NCBI GenBank assembly: GCA_964541085.1
Contig: CAZIPA010000003.1
Coordinates: forward strand, 38,766 to 102,765
From: UBA4644 sp964541085
GTDB lineage: Bacteria > Bacillota > Clostridia > Oscillospirales > Butyricicoccaceae
Length of the DNA stretch: 64,000 nucleotides
Reading direction: 5' to 3'
Of this stretch, positions 35,132-43,847 are shown piece by piece (positions within the stretch are counted from its first letter, which is position 1; each line of letters starts with the position of its first letter). The notes beneath the pieces were generated by a model, which saw nothing but the letters and a program-made list of their open reading frames with translations, made no database searches and was not told where the DNA came from. The position numbers were made by a program, and so were the translations under genes.

Positions 35132-36315
35132 TTCCGCAGAAAATGGTAGATTGGGGCTCTCAGGGGAGCATCATCCGTGAAATTGCCGCCTATGGCGACC
35201 GTCGTGCCCGGGAGATCGGCCCGGAAAATGTATTCAACTTTACCATCGGCAGCCCCAGCGTGCCGGCTCCCGCCTGTGTGTCAGAGAGCATCCGCCGTCT
35301 GCTGGAGACCGTTCCTCCGGTGCAGCTGCACGATTATACCCCTGCGCCGGGTCTGGAATCCGTCCGGCAGCGGCTGGCGGACTATCTTCGTGAAAGCTTT
35401 GGCGTGCCCTATGGCCCGCAGGATCTGTATATGACCTCCGGCTCCTCCTCGGCGCTGGCCATGCTCTGCTATGCGCTGCTGTCTCCCGGCGATCAGGCAC
35501 TGACGCTGACGCCGTATTTTACGGAATATCGCCTTTATGTGGAGGCCGCCGGTGCGGAGCTGGTGGAGGTTCCCACTCTGCCGGAAAGCTTTCAGCCTGA
35601 TCTGTCTGCCGTGGAGCAGGCTCTTGGGCCGCAGGTTGGTGCAATTCTGCTGAACTCTCCCAACAACCCCTCCGGCGTGATTCTGTCCCGGGAAAAGCTG
35701 GAGGCGCTGACGGCCCTGCTGCGGGAAAAGTCCCGGGAATATGGCCATCCCATTTATGTGATTGCCGACGAGCCCTATCGTGAGCTGGCCTATGGCGGCG
35801 CGGAGGTGCCCTTCCTTCCGGCCATCTATCCCGATGCCATCTACTGCTATTCCTTCAGCAAATCCCTGTCGCTGCCCGGCGAACGGGTGGGCTATATTGC
35901 TCTGTCTCCGGAAACCACCGATTATGACCGGGTGAAGGCCGCCGTTTACGGTGCGGGACGGGCGCTGGGCTATGTCAATGTGTCCTCCCTGTTTCAGCGG
36001 GTGGCGGCAGACTGTGTGGGCCAGACCGCCGATCTTTCCGTCTATGCCGAAAATCGGGATTTCATCTATCAGGCGCTGACCCGGCTGGGCTTTTGCTGTG
36101 TCCGTCCGGAGGGGGCGTTTTATCTCTTCTTCCGCACGCCCGGCGATTCTCAGGCCTTCTGCAAAAAGGCCATGGAACGGGATATTCTGCTGATTCCCGG
36201 AGATGCCTTTGGCTGTCCCGGCTACGCACGACTTGCCTACTGTGTTTCCATGGACACCCTGTGCCGGTCACTGCCCGCCTTTGAACTGCTGGCCAGGGAT
36301 TATCATTTGGCATAA
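35128..36315 (+). CDS. PLP-dependent class I/II aminotransferase, probably the aromatic aminotransferase of the operon
   Basis: 395 residues. Fold type I aminotransferase: FNFTIGSPSVPAP, YTPAPGLESVRQRLADYL, MTSGSSSALAM, NSPNNPSGVILSREKL, DEPYRELAYGG and SFSKSLSLPGERVGY with the PLP-binding Lys, then PEGAFYLFFRTP. As last gene of an operon that makes phenylpyruvate and hydroxyphenylpyruvate, it is likely to transaminate them to Phe and Tyr (inference from context; sequence alone would allow Ala, Asp or aromatic substrates). Translation is coupled to aroQ by ATGA. Confidence 0.85.
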   Translation: MIPQKMVDWGSQGSIIREIAAYGDRRAREIGPENVFNFTIGSPSVPAPACVSESIRRLLETVPPVQLHDYTPAPGLESVRQRLADYLRESFGVPYGPQDLYMTSGSSSALAMLCYALLSPGDQALTLTPYFTEYRLYVEAAGAELVEVPTLPESFQPDLSAVEQALGPQVGAILLNSPNNPSGVILSREKLEALTALLREKSREYGHPIYVIADEPYRELAYGGAEVPFLPAIYPDAIYCYSFSKSLSLPGERVGYIALSPETTDYDRVKAAVYGAGRALGYVNVSSLFQRVAADCVGQTADLSVYAENRDFIYQALTRLGFCCVRPEGAFYLFFRTPGDSQAFCKKAMERDILLIPGDAFGCPGYARLAYCVSMDTLCRSLPAFELLARDYHLA

Positions 36316-36320
36316 AACAG

Positions 36321-36360
36321 AAAAACTGCGCCCGGAGAATATCTCCGGGCGCGTTGCTTT
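36321..36360. terminator. Bidirectional terminator between the aromatic operon and the NfeD/SPFH operon
   Basis: 11-base stem GCGCCCGGAGA / TCTCCGGGCGC (36328-36352). The minus side is followed by GTTTTTCTGTTTT, the plus side by the weaker GTTGCTTT. Confidence 0.8.
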
Positions 36361-36368
36361 ACAATTTT

Positions 36369-37274
36369 TTATTTGTCTTCCGTGACCAGTTCCTTCACAG
36401 AGGCTGCCAGTCCGGCGATGCCCTGAATCTCCGAAGGAATGATGATCTTGGTGGCCTGACCGTTGGCCGCCGCCTGAAATGCCTCCAGCGCCTTCATCCG
36501 CAGCACCGGCTCGGTGGGCGCAGCCTCATTCAGCAGCCGCAGAGAATCCGCCAGAGCGGTCTGCACCTTCATCAGGGCCTCAGCCTGACCCTCGGCCTCC
36601 TTGATCTTCTGCTGCTTCACGGCCTCTGCCCGGAGGATAGCGGATTCCTTTTCGCCCTCAGCAATGAGGATGGCGGACTTCTTTTCGCCCTCCGCCCGGA
36701 GAATGGATTCCCGGCGCTCACGCTCGGCCTTCATCTGCCGCTCCATGGCATTCTGAATCTCTTTGGGCGGGATGATATTTTTCAGTTCCACACGGGTCAC
36801 CTTCATGCCCCAGGGGTCGGTGGCCTCATCCAGAATCACCCGCATTTTGCTGTTGATGATGTCCCGGGAGGTCAGCGTCTGATCCAGCTCCAGCTCGCCG
36901 ATGATGTTGCGCAGGGTGGTTGCGGTGAGGGTTTCAATGGCGGACATGGGCTGCACCACGCCATAGGTATAGAGCTTGGGGTCGGAAACGAAGAAATAGA
37001 CCACCGTGTCGATCTGCATGGTCACATTATCCTTGGTAATCACCGGCTGCGGCGCAAAATCCGCAATGCGTTCCTTCAGCGTCACCTTGTTGGCCACACG
37101 CTCCAGCAGAGGAATTTTGAAATGTACGCCGGTCTGCCAGGTCTGTTGATAGGCGCCCAGCCGCTCCACCACAAAGGCGCTGGCCTGAGGCACGACTACT
37201 ACATTGGACAGAATCAGAATCACGACGATGAGAATAATGACAACGGGGAGAATGGTTGCGATGCCGATGAGCAT
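36369..37274 (-). CDS. SPFH/Band 7 (stomatin-like) membrane protein
   Basis: 301 residues. One N-terminal membrane segment (about residues 4-26), then a Band 7 domain: FVVERLGAYQQTWQTGVHFKIPLLERV, ITKDNVTMQIDTVVYFFVSDP, TLRNIIGELELDQTLTSRD and DPWGMKVTRVELKNIIPP. A charged coiled coil of Ala/Glu/Lys repeats follows (RAEGEKKSAILIAEGEKESAIL, residues about 195-240). Stomatin-like proteins oligomerise into membrane microdomains. The gene partner is an NfeD protein, the classic pairing of this family across bacteria and archaea. Confidence 0.93.
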   Translation of the reverse strand: MLIGIATILPVVIILIVVILILSNVVVVPQASAFVVERLGAYQQTWQTGVHFKIPLLERVANKVTLKERIADFAPQPVITKDNVTMQIDTVVYFFVSDPKLYTYGVVQPMSAIETLTATTLRNIIGELELDQTLTSRDIINSKMRVILDEATDPWGMKVTRVELKNIIPPKEIQNAMERQMKAERERRESILRAEGEKKSAILIAEGEKESAILRAEAVKQQKIKEAEGQAEALMKVQTALADSLRLLNEAAPTEPVLRMKALEAFQAAANGQATKIIIPSEIQGIAGLAASVKELVTEDK

Positions 37275-37292
37275 GGTTTTTCCTCCTTTTTG

Positions 37293-37754
37293 TTACTGCG
37301 GTGCCGCGCCGTCTGTGCGCTCCACCATGGCCTTGACGCCTTCAATGTACTTCACCGTAACCTGTGCGTCCCGGGGGATTACGGAGCCGTCGATGCTGCG
37401 GGCCGTCCAGAGCATCCCACCCTGACGGATCTGGCCGGAGGGCGCTTCGTTGTTGATTTCCTCCGTGACCACAGCGGTTTTTCCCAGAATCCGATCTGCA
37501 TTGGTGGGCTGGCAGGACTGGTTGAAGCGTTTTTTCAGCAGAAGCTTTGCCGCTGCCAGCGCCGCCAGGGATACCAGCAGAAACACGGCCGACTGTACCC
37601 AGACACCGCCGCCCAGCAGAGCCGCCGCCATAGCCGCCAGCGCACCCACGGAAAACCAGATGGAGTTCAGTCCCAGCATCACCGCCTCGATGATGCCGAA
37701 AACGATCGCTGCCGCCACCCAGACAGCATACATGGGGATTCCCAGAATATCCAT
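37293..37754 (-). CDS. NfeD family membrane protein (short NfeD1b type)
   Basis: 153 residues from ATG 37754, which has AGAGG about ten bases upstream; the in-frame ATG at 37793 lacks a ribosome site. Two to three membrane segments occupy about residues 5-75 (VWVAAAIVFGIIEAVML, WFSVGALAAMAAALL, AVFLLVSLAALAAAKLLL). A C-terminal OB-fold domain follows (ILGKTAVVTEEI, GMLWTARS, VTVKYIEGVKAMVE). It has no N-terminal serine protease domain. NfeD partners regulate or stabilise the SPFH scaffold encoded next. Confidence 0.9.
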   Translation of the reverse strand: MDILGIPMYAVWVAAAIVFGIIEAVMLGLNSIWFSVGALAAMAAALLGGGVWVQSAVFLLVSLAALAAAKLLLKKRFNQSCQPTNADRILGKTAVVTEEINNEAPSGQIRQGGMLWTARSIDGSVIPRDAQVTVKYIEGVKAMVERTDGAAPQ

Positions 37755-37815
37755 TGCAGATCCATCCTCTTCCTGCTTGTGGTGCCGGGCCATGAGCCCG
37801 GTTTGCTATGCTTCT

Positions 37816-37838
37816 ATTATAACATGGTTTCTCTGAAA
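37816..37838 (-). promoter_or_regulatory. Promoter of the nfeD-SPFH operon
   Basis: Minus strand TATAAT (37816-37821) is clear; the -35 region (GTGCAT, 17 bases upstream) is poor. Weak -35 elements often go with an activator, and two TTTCTGAAA palindromes lie immediately upstream. Confidence 0.55.
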
Positions 37839-37851
37839 ATGCACGAAATAT

Positions 37852-37871
37852 TTTCTGAAAACTTTCTGAAA
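37852..37871. promoter_or_regulatory. TTTCWGAAA palindromes, copies 3 and 4 (tandem)
   Basis: TTTCTGAAA at 37852-37860 and again at 37863-37871, eleven bases apart (one helical turn), centred near -47 and -58 of the nfeD promoter. A degenerate third copy (TTTCTCTGAAA) lies at 37828-37838. Confidence 0.4.
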
Positions 37872-38009
37872 AATGAAAAAAGCCGGGACTGTTCCGGGGA
37901 TTTCACAGGTTTGCCCGCCGTGGGAGTATTTCTCTGCCCGTTTTCTCCCCTCTCGGCGCAGTAAATATCTGGCGATTTCAAAAAAGATAAAAAAAATTGA
38001 TTTTTATGC

Positions 38010-38038
38010 TTGACTTTCTGTCTCCGGTGTGCTATTCT
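38010..38038 (+). promoter_or_regulatory. Promoter of tRNA-Ala
   Basis: TTGACT (38010-38015), 17-base spacer, TATTCT (38033-38038), about 30 bases ahead of the tRNA. Confidence 0.75.
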
Positions 38039-38071
38039 AAATGAGCGGTCAGGAATGACCGGCTCACACAT

Positions 38072-38147
<76 letters not shown>

Positions 38148-38154
38148 GACGAAA

Positions 38155-38193
38155 AGCATTGGAAACACATCGTTTCCGGTGCTTTTTCTTTTT
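38155..38193 (+). terminator. Rho-independent terminator after tRNA-Ala
   Basis: AGCATTGGAAAC / GTTTCCGGTGCT stem (two GU pairs) followed by TTTTCTTTTTG. Confidence 0.8.
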
Positions 38194-38423
38194 GTCGTGA
38201 GGACTGAAAAGCCCTTCTTTCTAACGCTTTTCTAACGGGGCGCAGGGTGCATCCGGGCGAAGAAGGCCGGTTACGGAGGCCGCGATGTGTTCTGTTCTGT
38301 GGCGTTTCATCTTACATATCCGTGAAAATACAGATGCGAACAGAAGTATTGTCACTGTCAGGCAGCAGATATGAACGCCTGATGACATTTTAATGAAGCC
38401 CTGTAAATCTCCCTGTCAAAGTC
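38194..38423. other. Non-coding interval downstream of tRNA-Ala
   Basis: I see no gene here. A short direct repeat, TTTCTAACG, occurs at 38218-38226 and 38229-38237, eleven bases apart, just 3' of a tRNA. This resembles arm or core sites left by integrases, but there is no duplicated tRNA 3' end and no integrase gene, so it is only suggestive. Confidence 0.3.
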
Positions 38424-38452
38424 TTGACGCATCTGCGGCGGGGTGATAAAAT
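38424..38452 (+). promoter_or_regulatory. Promoter of the methyltransferase-EcfAAT-truA operon
   Basis: TTGACG (38424-38429), 17-base spacer, TAAAAT (38447-38452). A small GTGCGC/GCGCAC hairpin lies in the leader. Confidence 0.75.
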
Positions 38453-38511
38453 AAACTGATTATGATTGCTCATTCCGTGCGCTTGCGCACACTCCGAAAG
38501 GATATCTGATT

Positions 38512-39375
38512 ATGTGGACTTCAAATCATTGGCAGGATTATGAGCTGCTGGACTGCGGCGACGGTCAGCGGCTGGAGCGCTGGGGTGACCAGCTTCTGGT
38601 GCGTCCCGATCCTCAGGCCATCTGGGAAAAGGCCGGCAGTCCCCTCTGGAGCCGGGCCAATGCCGTATATCATCGCAGCAAATCCGGCGGCGGCAGCTGG
38701 GAGATCCGTTCTCTGCCCGAGCACTGGACCATCCGCTATGAGGATCTGGTCTTCAACATCAAGCCCATGAGCTTCAAGCACACCGGCGTTTTCCCCGAGC
38801 AGGCGGCCAACTGGGACTTTATCCGCCGCCAGATCCGGGAGGCAGGACGGCCTGTGAGCGTTCTGAATCTGTTTGCCTATACCGGCGGCGCTACCATTGC
38901 CGCAGCCTCTGCCGGAGCTACGGTCTGTCATGTAGACGCAGCACGGGGCATGGTCACCTGGGCCCGGGAAAATGCCCGTTCCTCCGGACTGGAGGGCACT
39001 CCCATCCGCTATATCGTGGATGACTGCAAGAAATTCATCAAGCGGGAGATCAACCGGGGCCGGAAATATGACGCCATCATTATGGATCCTCCCTCCTATG
39101 GCCGGGGGCCCAACGGGGAGATCTGGCGCTTTGAAGAAAGCATCGGAGAATTCGTCGCCCTCTGCGCACAGGTGCTTTCCGAGCATCCCCTGTTCATTAT
39201 CATCAATTCCTACACGGCAGGCATTTCCCCCTCTGTTCCCGCCTATATTCTGGGCCGCACGGTGACGCCCCTTTACGGCGGACGGGTGGAGGCCTCGGAG
39301 CTGGGTCTGCTGTGCAAAGAGACCGGACTGATGCTGCCCTGCGGACACGCCAGCCGCTGGATCGGAGGGAAATGA
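38512..39375 (+). CDS. Class I SAM-dependent methyltransferase (RlmI/COG1092-like)
   Basis: 287 residues. The SAM-binding core shows VLNLFAYTGGATIAAASAGATVCHVDAA (motif I) and the catalytic-type IMDPPSYGRGPNGE (motif IV, DPPSYG) seen in RNA m5C/m2G-type methyltransferases of the RlmI/RlmK group. It lacks the N-terminal PUA domain of RlmI; the first 80 residues are a short beta-rich region (LLDCGDGQRLERWGDQLLVRP). The likely target is rRNA, but the base is not determinable. AAAGG precedes the ATG. The ecfA1 gene starts one base after its stop. Confidence 0.82.
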   Translation: MWTSNHWQDYELLDCGDGQRLERWGDQLLVRPDPQAIWEKAGSPLWSRANAVYHRSKSGGGSWEIRSLPEHWTIRYEDLVFNIKPMSFKHTGVFPEQAANWDFIRRQIREAGRPVSVLNLFAYTGGATIAAASAGATVCHVDAARGMVTWARENARSSGLEGTPIRYIVDDCKKFIKREINRGRKYDAIIMDPPSYGRGPNGEIWRFEESIGEFVALCAQVLSEHPLFIIINSYTAGISPSVPAYILGRTVTPLYGGRVEASELGLLCKETGLMLPCGHASRWIGGK

Positions 39376-39376
39376 T

Positions 39377-40219
39377 ATGGCCCAGATTATCGAAACCCGT
39401 CAGCTGACCTTCCGCTACAGTGAGGACGGCGCCAACGCGCTGGAGGATGTGACCCTCTCCATTCAGGAGGGTTCCTTTACAGCGGTGCTGGGCCACAACG
39501 GCAGCGGAAAATCCACCTTTGCCAAGCATCTCAACGCTATTTTGCTGCCCTCCGGCGGAAAGGTCTATGTGGACGGCATGGATACCGCCGACGAAAGCCG
39601 CCTGTTTGATGTGCGGAAAACAGCGGGCATGGTGTTCCAGAATCCGGACAATCAGATCGTTGCCAATGTGGTGGAGGAGGATGTGGCCTTCGCCTGTGAA
39701 AACATGGGTCTGCCGCCCCAGGAGATCCGCCGCCGGGTGGACGAAAGTCTGGCTGCCGTGGGCATGAGCGAATATGCCAACAGCGCTCCGCATCTGCTGT
39801 CCGGCGGGCAGAAGCAGCGTGTGGCCATTGCGGGGATTCTGGCAATGCAGCCCCGGTGTATCATTATGGACGAGCCCACTGCCATGCTGGATCCCTCCGG
39901 CCGGGCAGAGGTCATGGCCGCCATTCACCGTCTCAACCGGGAGACCGGTGTTACCGTGGTGCTCATCACCCATCATATGGACGAAGCCGCCTCTGCCCAG
40001 CGGGTCATTGTGATGAAGCAGGGCCGGGTGGCGCTGGACGGTACACCCCGGGAGGTTTTTTCTCAGGTGGAGCAGATGCAGACCCTGTCCCTTGCCGTTC
40101 CGCAGACGGTGGAGCTGCTGTACGCACTGAACCGGCAGGGTGCGGCGCTTTCTCTGGAGGCGCTTTCCGTGGAGGAATGTGCCGATGAAATTATGAAATA
40201 TCTGGAGGCGCAGTCATGA
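39377..40219 (+). CDS. ecfA1: Energy-coupling factor transporter ATPase EcfA1
   Basis: 280 residues. ABC ATPase with Walker A GHNGSGKST, Q-loop FQNPDNQIV, signature LSGGQKQRVAIAG, Walker B CIIMDEPTAMLD and the H-loop LITHHMD. FQNPDNQ is the typical Q-helix of EcfA subunits. It forms the energising heterodimer with EcfA2 for micronutrient uptake. The stop overlaps ecfA2 as ATGA. Confidence 0.94.
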   Translation: MAQIIETRQLTFRYSEDGANALEDVTLSIQEGSFTAVLGHNGSGKSTFAKHLNAILLPSGGKVYVDGMDTADESRLFDVRKTAGMVFQNPDNQIVANVVEEDVAFACENMGLPPQEIRRRVDESLAAVGMSEYANSAPHLLSGGQKQRVAIAGILAMQPRCIIMDEPTAMLDPSGRAEVMAAIHRLNRETGVTVVLITHHMDEAASAQRVIVMKQGRVALDGTPREVFSQVEQMQTLSLAVPQTVELLYALNRQGAALSLEALSVEECADEIMKYLEAQS

Positions 40220-41082
40220 AGGAAGTATTGCGCATTGAACAGCTCACCCATATTTACGGTCAGGGCACACCCTTTGAAAAGAAGGCCGTGGATGCCGTGG
40301 ATTTCGCAGCCCGACATGGGGAGTTTATCGCGCTGATCGGTCATACCGGCAGCGGAAAATCCACACTGATCCAGCATTTCAACGGGCTGCTCAAGCCCAC
40401 TGCGGGGCGGGTGCTCATCAACGGAGAGGATATTCATCAGACCCGGGAAATGACACGGGCTGCCCGGTTTGCCGTGGGACTGGTGTTCCAGTATCCGGAA
40501 TATCAGCTGTTTGAAGAAACCGTCTATGCCGATGTGGCCTTCGGCCCCAAAAATATGGGTCTGGAGCAGGGAGAGATCGACCGCCGTGTGCGGGAAAGCT
40601 GCCGCATCACCGGCATTCCCGAAGAGCTGCTGCAAAAGTCCCCCTTTGAGCTGTCCGGCGGACAAAAGCGCCGGGTGGCGCTGGCAGGAGTGTTTGCCAT
40701 GGAGCCGGAGGTGCTGGTGCTGGATGAGCCCATGGCCGGATTGGATCCTGCCGGATGCAGCGATGTGTTCCGCTTTATTCAGGAATATCACCGGAAGCAC
40801 GGCACCACCATTATCTTTGTCACGCACAGTATGGAATATGCCGCGCTGCTGGCCCAGCGGATCATCGTCATGGATCATGGCCGCATTCTGATGGACGGCA
40901 CGCCTGCGGACATTTTTGCCCGCTCGGAGGAGCTGCTGCAGGCCGGACTGGATGTGCCGCAGGTGACACGGGTCTTTCTGGAGCTGAAGCGGCGGGGCGT
41001 TCCCGTAGATACTGCCGTATATACGGTTGCGCAGGCGGCGGAAGCGCTGAAGGCGCTGAAGGGAGGCCGGAGTCAATGCTGA
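40216..41082 (+). CDS. ecfA2: Energy-coupling factor transporter ATPase EcfA2
   Basis: 288 residues. Second EcfA subunit: GHTGSGKSTLIQHFNGLLKPT (Walker A), FQYPEYQLFEETVYADVAFGPKNMG (Q-helix typical of EcfA2), LSGGQKRRVALAGVFAM (signature), VLVLDEPMAGLDP (Walker B) and VTHSME (H-loop). Overlaps both neighbours. With EcfA1 and EcfT it makes a shared (group II) module that can pair with several S components, including the RibU encoded at 47107. Confidence 0.94.
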   Translation: MKEVLRIEQLTHIYGQGTPFEKKAVDAVDFAARHGEFIALIGHTGSGKSTLIQHFNGLLKPTAGRVLINGEDIHQTREMTRAARFAVGLVFQYPEYQLFEETVYADVAFGPKNMGLEQGEIDRRVRESCRITGIPEELLQKSPFELSGGQKRRVALAGVFAMEPEVLVLDEPMAGLDPAGCSDVFRFIQEYHRKHGTTIIFVTHSMEYAALLAQRIIVMDHGRILMDGTPADIFARSEELLQAGLDVPQVTRVFLELKRRGVPVDTAVYTVAQAAEALKALKGGRSQC

Positions 41083-41876
41083 AGGATATCACGCTGGGAC
41101 AGTATTTTCCCGGCAGCAGCCCGGTTCACCGGCTGGATCCCCGCACCAAGCTTTTGATTTTGATTTTGTATATTGTCACGATTTTTACTGCATCCGAGCT
41201 TTTGCCCTGTCTGCTGTGTCTGGCGGCGCTGACGGCGGCGGTGGCCCTTTCCCGCATTCCCGCAAAAATGATGCTGAAGTCGCTGAAGCCCATCATTTTC
41301 ATCGTGATCTTCACCGGACTGCTGAATATGCTCTATACGCCCGGACGGGAGCTTGTGCGCTTCTGGATTTTCCGGGTGACGGAGGAAGGCATTCGCTCCG
41401 CCGTGCTGATGACGGTGCGCATTCTGCTGCTGGTGGCTTCCACAGCGCTTCTGACCTATACCACCTCACCCATGGCGCTCACCGACGCACTGGAAAGTCT
41501 GCTGAATCCCCTGAAAAAGCTGCATATTCCGGTGCATGAGTTTGCCATGATGATGTCCATCGCTCTGCGCTTTGTTCCCACGCTCATTGAGGAAACAGAC
41601 AAAATCATGTCTGCGCAAAAGGCCCGGGGCGCAGATTTTGAAACGGGAAATCTCCTGCGCCGTGCCAAAGCGCTGATTCCCGTGCTGGTGCCGCTGTTCA
41701 TCTCGGCCTTTCGCCGGGCAGATGAGCTGGCTACCGCTATGGAATGCCGTCTGTATCACGGCGGCAGCGGCCGCACCCGTCTGCACACCCTGCGCTATGG
41801 CCGGGCCGATCTGTATGGCGGGCTGCTTTCTCTGGTGATCTGCGGCGGTGCCATTGCCCTGAATATTCTGCTATGA
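41076..41876 (+). CDS. ecfT: Energy-coupling factor transporter transmembrane protein EcfT
   Basis: 266 residues. Start ATG 41076 overlaps the ecfA2 end by 7 bases and has GGGAGG upstream. N-terminal YFPGSSPVHRLDPRTKLL is the EcfT signature. Several hydrophobic helices follow, and the coupling helices carry the paired Ala-Arg-Gly type motifs (KARGADF; the second reads FRRADELATAMECRLYH). It links the ATPases to S components. The stop overlaps truA as ATGA. Confidence 0.93.
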   Translation: MLKDITLGQYFPGSSPVHRLDPRTKLLILILYIVTIFTASELLPCLLCLAALTAAVALSRIPAKMMLKSLKPIIFIVIFTGLLNMLYTPGRELVRFWIFRVTEEGIRSAVLMTVRILLLVASTALLTYTTSPMALTDALESLLNPLKKLHIPVHEFAMMMSIALRFVPTLIEETDKIMSAQKARGADFETGNLLRRAKALIPVLVPLFISAFRRADELATAMECRLYHGGSGRTRLHTLRYGRADLYGGLLSLVICGGAIALNILL

Positions 41877-42637
41877 AGACGGCACTGATTTTGTCCTATC
41901 TGGGTGCGGATTATCACGGCTGGCAGCGGCAGAACAACGCCATGGCCATTCAGCAGCTCATTGAGGAAGCCTGGGAAAAAACCTGCGGCACACCCTGCAC
42001 CCTGTCCGGCTGCGGCAGGACGGATGCCGGTGTTCATGCCAAATATTATGTTGCCTCCACCGCTGCCGTCACCACCATCCCGCTGGAGCGTCTGCCCATG
42101 GCGCTGAACGCCCGTCTGCCGGAAGCTGTGGTGATTCACCGGGCTGTGGCCGTGGAGGACAGCTTTGACGCGCGGTTTTCCTGCGTGTGCAAGGAATATA
42201 CCTATCTGATTCACAACAGCCGCACCCGTGACCCCTTTTATACCGATCGGGCGTGGTTTTATCCCCAGCCGCTGAATGTGGCTGCCATGGCCCGGGCGGC
42301 GGAGGATTTTGCAGGCAGGCAGGATTTTGCCGCCGTACACAACGAGGGCACACCGGTGAAATCCACCGTCCGCACCGTGTATTACTGCAAGGTGGAGGCA
42401 CGGCCCGGCAATCTGGTGGCCATCCGCATCTGTGCCGACGGATTTTTGTACAACATGGTACGGGCCATCACCGGGACGCTGGTGTATGTGGGCATCGGAA
42501 AAATCGCCCCGGACGGGATCCCGGCGATTCTGCAAAAGGGTGACCGGGAAGCTGCCGGCCCCACCGCACCGCCCTGCGGTCTGTATATGACCGCTCTGAC
42601 CTATGAAAGAGAGGAACTGGATGGACGAGGGGATTGA
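41873..42637 (+). CDS. truA: tRNA pseudouridine(38-40) synthase TruA
   Basis: 254 residues. Isomerises U38-U40 in the tRNA anticodon stem. YLGADYHGWQRQ is the start signature, GCGRTDAGVHAKYYVAST holds the catalytic Asp, and FDARFSCVCKEYTYLI and DGFLYNMVRAITGTLV are conserved core motifs. The ecfA1-ecfA2-ecfT-truA order is widely conserved in Firmicutes (with rplM/rpsI often next; not here). The ATGA overlap with ecfT supports one operon. Confidence 0.96.
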   Translation: MKTALILSYLGADYHGWQRQNNAMAIQQLIEEAWEKTCGTPCTLSGCGRTDAGVHAKYYVASTAAVTTIPLERLPMALNARLPEAVVIHRAVAVEDSFDARFSCVCKEYTYLIHNSRTRDPFYTDRAWFYPQPLNVAAMARAAEDFAGRQDFAAVHNEGTPVKSTVRTVYYCKVEARPGNLVAIRICADGFLYNMVRAITGTLVYVGIGKIAPDGIPAILQKGDREAAGPTAPPCGLYMTALTYEREELDGRGD

Positions 42638-43847
42638 CCTGAAAAAATCGGGAAAGCTGAAGGATAATATCACCCGTTTCCGGCAGGACAAGCGCCTGGC
42701 GGTGACCGGTGCGCTGTATTCTCTGGCCCTGCTGGGAATGCTGGCCATTGTGGTATTCTGCGCCTTTCATTTTCACGAAGACCTTTCCACGGAAAATCTC
42801 CGGCGGGTCTTCCTGTATCTGCAAACGGCGGACACCGCGGCAGAGCCCTTTACCGAATATCGCTTTGAAGCCAGTCTGGATACGGACTATATGCCCTTCG
42901 GCACCGGTCTGGCTGTGACCTCGGCGGACACCTATTCCTATATCAGCGGACTGGGCGGCAGCCGCTATTCGCTCCAGCTGAAATACACCTCTCCCGCCAT
43001 GTGCGCCGGAGACAGGCATATTCTCATTTATGACCGGGGCGGAAAGTCCTTCTGCGTTGCCAGCAGCTATGCGGAGTATCTCCGGGAAACGCTGGATTCG
43101 CCCATTCTCTCCGCCTCCATGAACCGTGCAGGTGCCTTTTCTCTGGTGACGGATGAGGAAAACTACCGGGCGGCGGTTTCCGTTTACAGTGCCCGGCAAA
43201 AGCTGCTGTGCAAATGGTATACCTCGCAATATTATGTGCTGTTTTCCTCAGTCAGCCCGGACAGCAGCCGCTTTGCGGCCCTGTGTCTCAGCCAGCAGTC
43301 CCTGCTCTGTGAGACTCAGCTTCGGGTCTTTCGCATCGGGGATGAAGCGCCGCTGTGGACGGTGGAGCTGGGAGAAAAGCAGGTCTGGTCCATGACCCAT
43401 GATAAATCCGGCGGGCTGGTCATACTATGTGACGACGGCGTTTATCGCTATGACGAGAACGGCGTGCTCACCGCTTCCCTGCCCCTGAGCCGTCAGCCTG
43501 ATCGCTTTGCCGTTACCGAGGGCGGCGATCTGCTGCTGGCCTTTTCCGAGGCCGCCGGAGGCGCAGCTTCCGTGCGGGTGCAGATCATCGGCGATCTGGG
43601 AGAGACGGTGTATGCGGGCAGCTTTTCCGGGACGCTGCGGGCTGTGGCCTGTGACGGCGGCACCGGAGCGCTGCTGTTTACCGACCGTCTGGAGAAAATC
43701 TCCTATCAGACGAATGTCCCATCTGTACAGACCTATCCCTGTGCCAGTGCCCGGAATGTGGCCTGCACCCGGGAGGGCGACAGCATTCTCATCTTTACCG
43801 ACCGGGCGGAAAAGGTGCTATATGACAACGAGGAGGCTCTGCCATGA
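42621..43847 (+). CDS. DUF5711-like single-pass membrane protein with beta-propeller-like outer domain
   Basis: 408 residues from ATG 42621 (GAGAGG six bases upstream), overlapping the truA end. A basic cytoplasmic N-terminus, one membrane helix at about residues 27-48, then a roughly 350-residue outer region. That region is built of repeating short strands (DRHILIYDRGGKSFCV, GAFSLVTDEENYRAAVSVY, LVILCDDGVYRYDENG, GALLFTDRLEKI) that read like propeller blades. I recall such proteins in Oscillospiraceae as DUF5711; function is unknown. ATGA coupling to the CvpA-like gene suggests a joint membrane role. Confidence 0.7.
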   Translation: MDEGIDLKKSGKLKDNITRFRQDKRLAVTGALYSLALLGMLAIVVFCAFHFHEDLSTENLRRVFLYLQTADTAAEPFTEYRFEASLDTDYMPFGTGLAVTSADTYSYISGLGGSRYSLQLKYTSPAMCAGDRHILIYDRGGKSFCVASSYAEYLRETLDSPILSASMNRAGAFSLVTDEENYRAAVSVYSARQKLLCKWYTSQYYVLFSSVSPDSSRFAALCLSQQSLLCETQLRVFRIGDEAPLWTVELGEKQVWSMTHDKSGGLVILCDDGVYRYDENGVLTASLPLSRQPDRFAVTEGGDLLLAFSEAAGGAASVRVQIIGDLGETVYAGSFSGTLRAVACDGGTGALLFTDRLEKISYQTNVPSVQTYPCASARNVACTREGDSILIFTDRAEKVLYDNEEALP

